Under the pieces are notes generated by a model that made no database searches, was not told where the DNA came from, and saw only the letters and a program-made list of their open reading frames with translations. Shown piece after piece: positions 1 through 5,027 of a DNA stretch of 5,027 nt (position 1 is the stretch's first letter; the number at the start of each line of letters is the position of its first letter). The stretch comes from Aquificota bacterium. GTDB taxonomy: Bacteria > Aquificota > Aquificia > Aquificales > Aquificaceae. The translations under genes and the position numbers were made by a program. The DNA is taken from the NCBI GenBank assembly GCA_024280065.1, contig JAJRQX010000026.1, positions 1 to 5,027 on the forward strand. Reading direction: 5' to 3'.

Positions 1-28
1 GGCTTATCTCCCACAGTCTCCTCTGTCC
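1..28. other. Probable partial CRISPR spacer at the window edge
   Basis: These 28 bases lie directly left of the first visible repeat. They are shorter than the 38-41 bp spacers and are not AT-rich as many leaders are, so the simplest reading is the inner part of another spacer cut by the window edge. If so, the array continues to the left. A leader end cannot be excluded from 28 bases. Confidence 0.6.
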
Positions 29-219
29 GTTGCAATGCCCTAAGAAAGGTGGAGGGATTGCGACATCTTGTAAAGCCCTTCTTCCACAATTTCCTTCAGC
101 TCCTGGTTGCAATGCCCTAAGAAAGGTGGAGGGATTGCGACAGAACCTCAATCGCTTCAAGTAACTCCTTTTCGGTCATGTAGTTGCAATGCCCTAAGAA
201 AGGTGGAGGGATTGCGACT

Positions 220-243
220 TGAGGGAGGTGTAAGCCTCCCTCA
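220..243. repeat. Perfect 9-bp inverted repeat inside spacer 3
   Basis: TGAGGGAGG (220-228) is followed by a six-base loop TGTAAG and by CCTCCCTCA (235-243), its exact reverse complement. The dyad starts at base 2 of the 40-bp spacer, so a crRNA carrying this spacer could fold on itself in either orientation. It resembles a terminator stem, although no T-run follows. Confidence 0.85.
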
Positions 244-297
244 TCCCTGTCCCCTGAGGTTGCAATGCCCTAAGAAAGGTGGAGGGATTGCGACCTG

Positions 298-329
298 AAA
301 GGGTATGGGATAATACCCTTTAAAAGGGT
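298..329. repeat. Perfect 9-bp inverted repeat plus a third arm inside spacer 4
   Basis: AAAGGGTAT (298-306), loop GGGATA, then ATACCCTTT (313-321), its exact reverse complement. A third arm AAAGGGT (323-329) repeats the left arm and could pair with ACCCTTT (315-321) instead, in a shorter competing stem. Nearly the whole 38-bp spacer is therefore self-complementary. Stem length and loop length are the same as in spacer 3. Confidence 0.85.
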
Positions 330-404
330 CAGGTTGCAATGCCCTAAGAAAGGTGGAGGGATTGCGACGCCTTCAATATATGCAGATATAAAACCTCAGA
401 ACTT

Positions 405-704
405 ATGGAACTTGTCTTAGGAAGCTCACAACAGTTGCATGTGGATGAAACGAGGATCAAAGGAAGGAGGAGACTTTACTATCTGTGGCTTGTGGTGGAT
501 AAGGAAAGTAAACCCTGCTTTGCTTATCTTTCACGACGACGGGACACATGGACAACGAAGGTAGTGCTTAATTCCAGCAAAGGGAGGACAATAACGACAG
601 ATAAGGGGTGGTGGTATAAAAGAGCGTGTAGAGAACTCGGGCTTGAGTGGAAGCATGAAACTTTTGGTAGCAGGAATGCTGTGGAGAGGTTAACCTTCTC
701 TTGA
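405..704 (+). pseudogene. DDE transposase remnant, IS6-like, probably truncated at both ends
   Basis: A 99-residue frame with the catalytic core of a DDE transposase. It shows LHVDET (first Asp, about residue 14) followed by YYLWLVVD, then TTDKGWWY (second Asp), then LGLEWKHETFG and RNAVER (the Glu). The DKG-WY, HETFG, RN-VE series recalls IS6-like transposases common in archaea and thermophiles; the family name is from memory of these motifs and is less sure than the transposase call. The N-terminal DNA-binding region is missing: the frame is open upstream only to 348, inside the last CRISPR repeat. The C-terminal continuation expected after the Glu motif (an F-x-x-L-K-x-R-T type segment) is absent, and the frame stops at 702-704. 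The other forward frames do not restore it. No terminal inverted repeats or target duplications are recognised. The ATG at 405 is only the first Met in the open stretch and has no clear ribosome site. It is most likely inactive. Confidence 0.75.
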
Positions 705-729
705 CACCCGGATTTTGAGATTGTATCTT
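701..729 (+). promoter_or_regulatory. Sigma-70 type promoter for feoA-feoB-glmS
   Basis: A perfect -35 box TTGACA (701-706) is separated by exactly 17 bp from TATCTT (724-729), four of six matches to TATAAT. Transcription would start near 735-738, giving a leader of about 20 nt before the feoA start at 755, with the ribosome site inside it. The stop codon of the transposase remnant (702-704) lies within the -35 box. The box match, spacing and position directly ahead of the first gene of the cluster make this convincing for a prediction. Confidence 0.75.
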
Positions 730-731
730 AA
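715..731. promoter_or_regulatory. Operator-like imperfect dyad over the feo -10 box
   Basis: TTGAGATTGTATCTTAA reads as a 7-3-7 dyad: TTGAGAT, TGT, ATCTTAA, with six of seven positions complementary. It fully covers the -10 box, where a bound repressor would block polymerase. Feo genes are commonly repressed by Fur or DtxR-family iron sensors with dyad operators of about this size. The bases do not clearly match either consensus, so the regulator is not identified. Confidence 0.4.
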
Positions 732-742
732 TATCAGAAAGC

Positions 743-748
743 GGAGGT
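743..748 (+). promoter_or_regulatory. Ribosome binding site of feoA
   Basis: GGAGGT, followed by a second purine-rich GGAG (751-754), lies ahead of the ATG at 755 with six bases between the main motif and the start. It is the only strong Shine-Dalgarno motif seen ahead of a start in the window; feoB and glmS lack a comparable one. Confidence 0.8.
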
Positions 749-754
749 AAGGAG

Positions 755-970
755 ATGGACCTGAGATCTGTCAGCCTCGGAGAGGAGTTCACCGTTAAGG
801 CGTTAAGGGATAAGGACAGGCCGGCAGTCAGGAAGCTCACTGCCATGGGTCTCAGAGAGGGAAAGAGGGCAAAGGTTCTTCTCAAGAACGGGAGGGTTAT
901 CCTGATAAGGCTAGACAACTCAAGACTTATCATAGATCAGGACCTCGCGGGTTACATAGAGGTTGCCTGA
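755..970 (+). CDS. feoA: Ferrous iron transport protein A (FeoA)
   Basis: A 71-residue cytoplasmic protein with the SH3-like fold of FeoA. Visible family features are an opening SLGEEFTVKAL strand, a central LTAMGLREG segment (the conserved MGL-x-x-G turn, near residues 29-35), a following VLLKNGRVILIRLDNSRLIID pair of strands in which the conserved small-loop Gly is replaced by Asn-Ser, and a closing A-GYIEV strand. The length is typical (about 70-85 residues). FeoA is thought to bind FeoB and support Fe(II) uptake; its exact role is still debated. The start is set by the strong ribosome site at 743-748. The gene is first in the cluster, directly behind the predicted promoter, and feoB follows after 24 bp. 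The protein has no signal peptide or membrane segment. Confidence 0.93.
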   Translation: MDLRSVSLGEEFTVKALRDKDRPAVRKLTAMGLREGKRAKVLLKNGRVILIRLDNSRLIIDQDLAGYIEVA

Positions 971-973
971 TCC

Positions 974-988
974 TGAGACAAAATCTCA
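974..988 (+). repeat. Small dyad between feoA and feoB
   Basis: TGAGA (974-978), a five-base loop, and TCTCA (984-988) form a 5-bp perfect inverted repeat filling most of the 24-bp gap between feoA and feoB. It lies where a Shine-Dalgarno motif would be expected and no such motif is seen. It is too short to be a convincing terminator and has no T-run after it. Confidence 0.4.
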
Positions 989-994
989 ACTTCT

Positions 995-3058
995 ATGAAA
1001 ACGATCCGCGTAGCTATCGTAGGTAATCCCAACGTAGGTAAAACCACCATCCTTAACCATCTGGCAGGAACGAGGCTCAAAGTAGGAAACTGGCCAGGCG
1101 TGACTGTGGAGAAAAAAGAGGCCTTTATAAACTTCCACAACTATAAGATTCACCTTATTGATCTTCCCGGCATATACACACTGGAACCTGTTGCGGAGGA
1201 CGAAAGAATAGCGGTGGGCTTTCTTGAAGGAGAAAGACCGGATGTCATTTTGAACATAGTTGACACACCAAACCTTGAAAGGAACCTTATACTGACCACC
1301 CAATTGCTTGAGTTCGGTATACCCACAGTGATCGTTCTAAACATGTGGGACGAAGCAAAAAGGTCAGGGATTGAGGTGGACACGGACAGGTTGGAGGAGC
1401 TTTTAAATATCAAAGTAGTCAAGACGGTAGGGAGAACGGGGGAAGGAGTTGAGAAGATACTCCCTGCCATAGTTCAGGTCTTTGAGGAAGAGAGGATACC
1501 GAAGGTCAGCTACTCACCTGATGTAGAGAGGGTCTTGAGGGAGATAGCCCCAGAAGAAGAACAGAGATCTAAGAGGGACCTGATCCTTGCCTTGGATAGA
1601 TCGCCCGAGAAGAAGAAGCACCTTGAGGACAGGTTTGGAAAACCTATAAAGGACATACTTGACGATGAGAGGTTCGCCTTCGCCCGCGGATTGGCTAAGG
1701 AGGTTGTGAGGCGTAGGGGAACCACGGGCAGGGATGTTACGGACTTGATTGACAGGGTAGCTCTTCATCCCTTCCTTGGTTTCGTGGTCTTTATAACGGT
1801 CATCTACGTGACCTTCAAGGTAGCTTTTGACTTCTCAACCCCGTTCGTTGACTGGATAGATGGGTTCATGGTAGGCTTTCTCGGGCCCGCCTTCGGTCTT
1901 GCCCTTGAGTCCTTGGGTTTCCCGGAATGGTTTATAAGGTTCTTCTCCGAGGCTGTTATAGGTGGTGTAGGGTTCGTTCTTACCTTCGCTCCCCTTATAG
2001 GTTCCCTATACCTGTTGATAACGATCCTTGAGATGTCCGGCTACATACCCAGGGTAGCCTTTCTCATGGACAGGTTCATGCACAGGCTCGGCCTCCACGG
2101 GAGGAGCGTAATACCTCTCATAATGGGATTCGGATGCAACGTCCCTGCCATAGTGGCCACACGGACGATGGAATCAACCAGGGACAAGATCCTTGTCACC
2201 ATGATGATACCCTTCATGAGCTGTCCCGCCAGGCTCGTGGTATTCGCCTTCTTCGTTTCAATCTTCTTCAAAGATAACCCTGCGGTGGTCATAACTTTCC
2301 TCTATCTTCTGGGGATCTTGGTCGCCATATTCACGGCAATTCTGCTGAGGAAGACAGCATACAGGGGAACTCTACAGCACTTTGTCATGGAACTGCCCCC
2401 CTACAGACTGCCTTCCCTTAAGACGGTCCTCATCATAACCTGGGTCCATCTCAAGGACTTCCTGTACAGAGCAGGGACCTTAATATTCGGAGCTTCCATA
2501 GTGATATGGCTGCTGTTGAACACACCTCCAGGAGTTAAGAACATATCAGAGAGTGTCGCTGGAAAAATAGGGAAGGCGTTAGTCCCGGTCTTTGAACCCA
2601 TAGGCATAGACAACTGGAAGGCTGTTACCTCCCTCATTCCGGCCTTTCTGGCCAGGGAGATAGTGATAAGCTCAATGGGGACCATATACACGGCAGGTGA
2701 GGGGCTAAGTGAAGTGAAGGACTTCAACGTTAAAGGGGAGTTTAAAAATCAGGTCCTTTCTCTTGGTCAGGCATTCAAGGAAGCCTTTATTTCCCTCACC
2801 ACCCTGAAGGTTGTAGCCTTTGAAGTTGAGGAGGAGGAAGAGGGTTTGAAAGACCTCATAAGACGGGACTTCTCACCCGCCTCCGCCCTCTCCTTCATGG
2901 CCTTCATACTCATATACACCTCTTGCCTCGGGACCTTTGCGGTTATGATGAGGGAGATAGGGAAGAGAAGAGCTGTCCTCTTCCTGGGATACAGCTTCTT
3001 AGCCGCCTGGACGGTTTCCTTTATCGTTTACAGGACCTCGGGCCTAATATTACAATAA
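995..3058 (+). CDS. feoB: Ferrous iron transporter FeoB, GTPase and permease
   Basis: A 687-residue inner-membrane protein that imports Fe(II), with an N-terminal G domain and a C-terminal membrane domain. G motifs: G1 GNPNVGKTT (10-18), G2 Thr37 in GVTVE, G3 DLPG (56-59), G4 NMWD (116-119) and a divergent G5 near TVGRTGEG (144-151), where the usual Ser-Ala is Val-Gly. Residues about 165-255 are a charged helical spacer as in other FeoB proteins. The membrane part begins near 258 (HPFLGFVVF), with hydrophobic segments near 258-277, 320-346, 372-388, 403-424, 429-451, 490-508, 631-651 and 660-678. Conserved pore and gate motifs are GFGCNVPAI (378-386), IPFMSCPAR (405-413), LAREIVISS (552-560) and YTSCLGT (641-647). 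Cys381, Cys410 and Cys644 match the three cysteines discussed as pore residues in other FeoB proteins. A run of glutamates (610, 612-616) precedes the last segments. Length is usual for the family. The ATG places G1 at residue 10, as expected, although no Shine-Dalgarno motif is seen; coupling to feoA is likely. Confidence 0.97.
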   Translation: MKTIRVAIVGNPNVGKTTILNHLAGTRLKVGNWPGVTVEKKEAFINFHNYKIHLIDLPGIYTLEPVAEDERIAVGFLEGERPDVILNIVDTPNLERNLILTTQLLEFGIPTVIVLNMWDEAKRSGIEVDTDRLEELLNIKVVKTVGRTGEGVEKILPAIVQVFEEERIPKVSYSPDVERVLREIAPEEEQRSKRDLILALDRSPEKKKHLEDRFGKPIKDILDDERFAFARGLAKEVVRRRGTTGRDVTDLIDRVALHPFLGFVVFITVIYVTFKVAFDFSTPFVDWIDGFMVGFLGPAFGLALESLGFPEWFIRFFSEAVIGGVGFVLTFAPLIGSLYLLITILEMSGYIPRVAFLMDRFMHRLGLHGRSVIPLIMGFGCNVPAIVATRTMESTRDKILVTMMIPFMSCPARLVVFAFFVSIFFKDNPAVVITFLYLLGILVAIFTAILLRKTAYRGTLQHFVMELPPYRLPSLKTVLIITWVHLKDFLYRAGTLIFGASIVIWLLLNTPPGVKNISESVAGKIGKALVPVFEPIGIDNWKAVTSLIPAFLAREIVISSMGTIYTAGEGLSEVKDFNVKGEFKNQVLSLGQAFKEAFISLTTLKVVAFEVEEEEEGLKDLIRRDFSPASALSFMAFILIYTSCLGTFAVMMREIGKRRAVLFLGYSFLAAWTVSFIVYRTSGLILQ

Positions 3059-3062
3059 GGGC

Positions 3063-4841
3063 ATGTGCGGGATAATAGGATACACGGGTGAGGAGTCCGC
3101 ACTTCCACTGCTCCTCGGAGGCCTTGAGAGGTTGGAGTACAGAGGATACGACTCAGCGGGTGTGGCTCTCATAGAGGGTAAGAAACTCATCGTTGAGAAG
3201 AGAGTAGGGAAGATAAGGGAGCTCGTGAGAAGCCTCTGGGGGAAGCCCTATTCAGGGAAAACAGGTATAGGCCACACCAGATGGGCGACTCATGGGGCAC
3301 CCTCACTCAAGAACGCCCACCCCCATACCGACTCAAGGAACGAGTTCGCTGTGGTCCACAACGGGATCATAGAAAACTTCCTTGAGATAAGGGAAGAACT
3401 TAAGAGGGAAGGGATTAGGTTCAGGTCCGAAACCGACACGGAGGTTATAGCCCATCTGATAGCGAGGAGCTACAGGGGTGACCTCCTCTCCGCGGTCCTT
3501 GAGACTGTGGAAAGGCTGAAGGGTGCCTTCGCCTTCGCGGTCATAACGGTCCATGAGCCCGGGAGGATAGTGGGTGTGAAGCAGGGGAGTCCTCTCGTCG
3601 TTGGCATAGGCGAAGGAGAGAACTTCCTCGCTTCTGACATACCGGCCATATTACCGTATACCAGGAAGGTGATAACCCTGAGCGACGGTGAGGTGGTGGA
3701 CATCACCCCTGAGGGTGTGAACATATACGACTTTTACGGAAACCCCATAACCAAGGAAATAATGATAGTTCCCTGGGACATAGTGTCCGCGGAGAGGGGA
3801 GGTTTCAAGCACTTCATGCTGAAGGAGATCCACGAGCAGCCCAAAGCAGTAGGTGACACAGTGAGGGGTCTTATCTCCTCGGGGGAGATCCTGCCTTTCA
3901 GTCTGAAGGACTTCAGGAGGGTGATCCTGATAGCCTGCGGGACCTCATACCATGCGTGTCTGGTTGGTAAGTTCTGGATGGAGAAGCTGGTAGGGGTCCC
4001 CGTGGAGGTGGTTTACGCTTCTGAGTTCAGGTATGCGGACATACCTGTATCGGACAAGGATCTCGTCATAGGCGTATCCCAGTCTGGGGAGACGATAGAC
4101 ACCAAGTTCGCCATGAACATGGCCAAGGAGAAGGGGGCTACGACCGTTGCCCTCGTGAACGTGGTGGGAAGCTCCATAGACAGGGAGGCCGACCACTCGG
4201 TCTACACCCACGCAGGTCCGGAGATAGGCGTTGCCGCAACAAAGACCTTCACAGCCCAACTCGCAGCCCTGTACTACCTGTCCCTCCGAGAGAATCCGGA
4301 CAGGGAAACCCTGATAGGGGACCTCATGCAGGTTCCATCCCTTATTGAGACTGTCTTAGAGAAGGCTGAGGAGGTGGAGAGGATAGCGGAGAAGTTCTTG
4401 AAGAAGAAGAACTTCCTGTACCTTGGAAGATACCTCAACTACCCGATAGCCCTTGAGGGAGCCCTCAAGCTCAAGGAGATATCCTACATACACGCGGAGG
4501 GCTATCCCGCAGGGGAAATGAAGCACGGACCCATAGCCCTGATAGATGAGAACATGCCGGTCGTGGTAATAGCCCCCCAGGACAGGGTCTACGAGAAGAC
4601 TCTTTCAAACATAGAGGAGGTTAGAACAAGGAAGGGTACGGTTGTTAGCGTGGGATTTGAGGGAGATGAGAGACTGAGGAAACTCTCCTCCGATCTCATG
4701 GAGATACCACACGTCCCTGAGGACATCACCCCATTCCTGACCGTCGTTCCCCTGCAGCTTCTTGCCTACTTCATAGCGAGCAAGCTGGGTCTTGACGTGG
4801 ACCAGCCGAGGAACCTTGCAAAGACGGTTACCGTTGAGTGA
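3063..4841 (+). CDS. glmS: Glutamine--fructose-6-phosphate aminotransferase (isomerizing)
   Basis: Converts fructose-6-phosphate and glutamine to glucosamine-6-phosphate and glutamate in the cytoplasm, the first step toward UDP-GlcNAc for peptidoglycan and lipopolysaccharide. The 592 residues contain a glutaminase domain (about 2-220) and two SIS sugar-isomerase domains (about 280-410 and 440-580). Cys2 (MCGIIGYTG) becomes the N-terminal nucleophile after Met removal, which fixes the start. Other glutaminase motifs are HTRWATHG (71-78), HNGIIENF (99-106) and [11 protein letters not shown] (122-132). The SIS domains show ACGTSYHA (291-298), SQSGETIDT (339-347) and [14 protein letters not shown] (384-397). 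Isomerase residues Glu465, Lys469, Glu472, His488 and Lys587 keep the exact spacing of Glu481, Lys485, Glu488, His504 and Lys603 in the E. coli enzyme. The end, [13 protein letters not shown], is canonical. All catalytic residues are present. The gene begins 4 bp after feoB, so there is no room for a glmS ribozyme; only a badly spaced AAGGG precedes it, which suggests coupling to feoB. Confidence 0.98.
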   Translation: MCGIIGYTGEESALPLLLGGLERLEYRGYDSAGVALIEGKKLIVEKRVGKIRELVRSLWGKPYSGKTGIGHTRWATHGAPSLKNAHPHTDSRNEFAVVHNGIIENFLEIREELKREGIRFRSETDTEVIAHLIARSYRGDLLSAVLETVERLKGAFAFAVITVHEPGRIVGVKQGSPLVVGIGEGENFLASDIPAILPYTRKVITLSDGEVVDITPEGVNIYDFYGNPITKEIMIVPWDIVSAERGGFKHFMLKEIHEQPKAVGDTVRGLISSGEILPFSLKDFRRVILIACGTSYHACLVGKFWMEKLVGVPVEVVYASEFRYADIPVSDKDLVIGVSQSGETIDTKFAMNMAKEKGATTVALVNVVGSSIDREADHSVYTHAGPEIGVAATKTFTAQLAALYYLSLRENPDRETLIGDLMQVPSLIETVLEKAEEVERIAEKFLKKKNFLYLGRYLNYPIALEGALKLKEISYIHAEGYPAGEMKHGPIALIDENMPVVVIAPQDRVYEKTLSNIEEVRTRKGTVVSVGFEGDERLRKLSSDLMEIPHVPEDITPFLTVVPLQLLAYFIASKLGLDVDQPRNLAKTVTVE

Positions 4842-5027
4842 AGAGAAACTCAAGGAGGGCCTTCTGGGTGTGGAGCCTGTTTTCCGCCTGGGTAAATATG
4901 AAGTCGGAATACTTTTCAAAGACATCCTCCGTGATCTCTTCCCCCTTCCTGGCGGGCAGGCAGTGCATGACTAAAACCGAGCTCTTTGCATAGGATAGGA
5001 GTTGCCCGTTCACCTGGAAGGGTTTCA
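4828..5027 (-). CDS. argF: Ornithine carbamoyltransferase, C-terminal part, cut by window edge
   Basis: The last 65 residues of a leftward gene; the frame is open to the right edge, so the true start lies outside. The enzyme makes citrulline from ornithine and carbamoyl phosphate in arginine synthesis, in the cytoplasm. Near the left of the visible peptide is KPFQVN, followed by [12 protein letters not shown] (HCLPA at 4951-4965), whose Cys is the ornithine-binding signature of this family, and then [13 protein letters not shown], the typical final helix. These motifs separate it from aspartate carbamoyltransferase. About one fifth of the usual length of roughly 305 residues is visible. A GTG at 5011-5013 is an internal Val and not the start. 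The gene converges on glmS, and its stop (4828-4830) lies inside the glmS coding end. The symbol argF is the usual one for this product. Confidence 0.93.
   Translation of the reverse strand, partial: KPFQVNGQLLSYAKSSVLVMHCLPARKGEEITEDVFEKYSDFIFTQAENRLHTQKALLEFLFTQR

Larger units (their letters stand above)
29..368. CRISPR. CRISPR array, five identical 36-bp repeats, four complete spacers
   Basis: Repeats lie at 29-64, 106-141, 183-218, 259-294 and 333-368. All five are identical; they begin GTTGCAATGCCC and end GGAGGGATTGCGAC. Spacers are 65-105 (41 bp), 142-182 (41), 219-258 (40) and 295-332 (38), and all differ. The array would be transcribed and cut into crRNAs that guide a Cas effector. 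No cas gene is present here, so the type cannot be assigned; spacers near 40 bp fit type I or III better than type II. Direction is uncertain. The plus-strand repeat folds better (a U-G wobble where the minus strand has an A-C mismatch), but the minus-strand repeat ends in ATTGCAAC, closer to the common ATTGAAAC tag. The rightmost repeat shows no decay, so the trailer end cannot be recognised by degeneration. An open frame running through the repeats at 107-298 is an artefact of the array. Confidence 0.97.

Noticed and set aside
220..243. Spacer 3 dyad as a working intrinsic terminator
   Set aside because: No T-run follows on either strand and it lies between repeats of an array, where a terminator would cut off the distal spacers.
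107..298. Open frame of 63 codons running through the CRISPR array
   Set aside because: It is made of the repeated units and unrelated spacers; the peptide repeats MQCPKKGGGIAT-like blocks only because the repeats are identical.
288..314. Promoter-like TTGCGA and GATAAT across repeat 4 and spacer 4
   Set aside because: The spacing is only 15 bp, both boxes are weak, and the GATAAT belongs to the loop and stem of the spacer dyad.
369..404. AT-rich stretch right of the last repeat as the CRISPR leader
   Set aside because: Only about 36 bp are available before clear transposase sequence, and the frame of the transposase continues through it. It cannot be excluded as a leader stub, but it is not supported.
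568..933. Minus-strand open frame of 121 codons opposite the transposase remnant and feoA
   Set aside because: It is antisense to feoA and its promoter, has no recognisable domain, and has a composition typical of a shadow frame.
3059..3062. glmS ribozyme or riboswitch ahead of glmS
   Set aside because: Only 4 bp separate feoB and glmS, and the preceding sequence is feoB coding sequence, so the ribozyme has no room.
4792..4974. Plus-strand open frame of 60 codons after glmS
   Set aside because: It overlaps the glmS end and is antisense to the well-supported ornithine carbamoyltransferase fragment.

Overview
The window looks like a piece of a thermophilic bacterial chromosome. Base composition is close to balanced. 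The proteins are rich in Glu, Lys, Arg and Ile, Arg is mostly AGG/AGA and Ile is often ATA, and genes are packed with gaps of a few bases or overlaps. This style, with a GlmS of 592 residues, suggests an Aquificales-like organism, but that is an inference from style and not a match. The feo promoter has a bacterial sigma-70 form.

Left part (1-368): the end of a CRISPR array with five identical 36-bp repeats and four complete spacers of 38-41 bp. The array probably continues past the left edge. No cas gene is in the window. The repeat can fold end to end, and the two rightmost spacers each contain a perfect 9-bp inverted repeat with a 6-nt loop. Directly to the right (369-704) is a remnant of a DDE transposase, apparently truncated at both ends.

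Middle and right part (701-4841): a rightward gene cluster feoA-feoB-glmS. A good sigma-70 promoter (TTGACA, 17 bp, TATCTT) starts exactly at the end of the transposase remnant, and an imperfect dyad covers its -10 box. FeoA (71 aa) and FeoB (687 aa) form a ferrous iron importer. GlmS (592 aa) makes glucosamine-6-phosphate, the entry point to amino-sugar and cell-envelope synthesis. It begins 4 bp after feoB and is probably co-transcribed with it. No feoC is present.

Right edge (4828-5027): the 3' end of a leftward gene for ornithine carbamoyltransferase (arginine synthesis). It converges on glmS, and the two coding ends overlap by 14 bp.

The core genes are conventional. The parts most worth a second look are the hairpin-bearing spacers, the end-to-end palindromic repeat, and the junction of array, transposase remnant and iron-uptake promoter. 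I do not see a clear new multi-gene system in this window.
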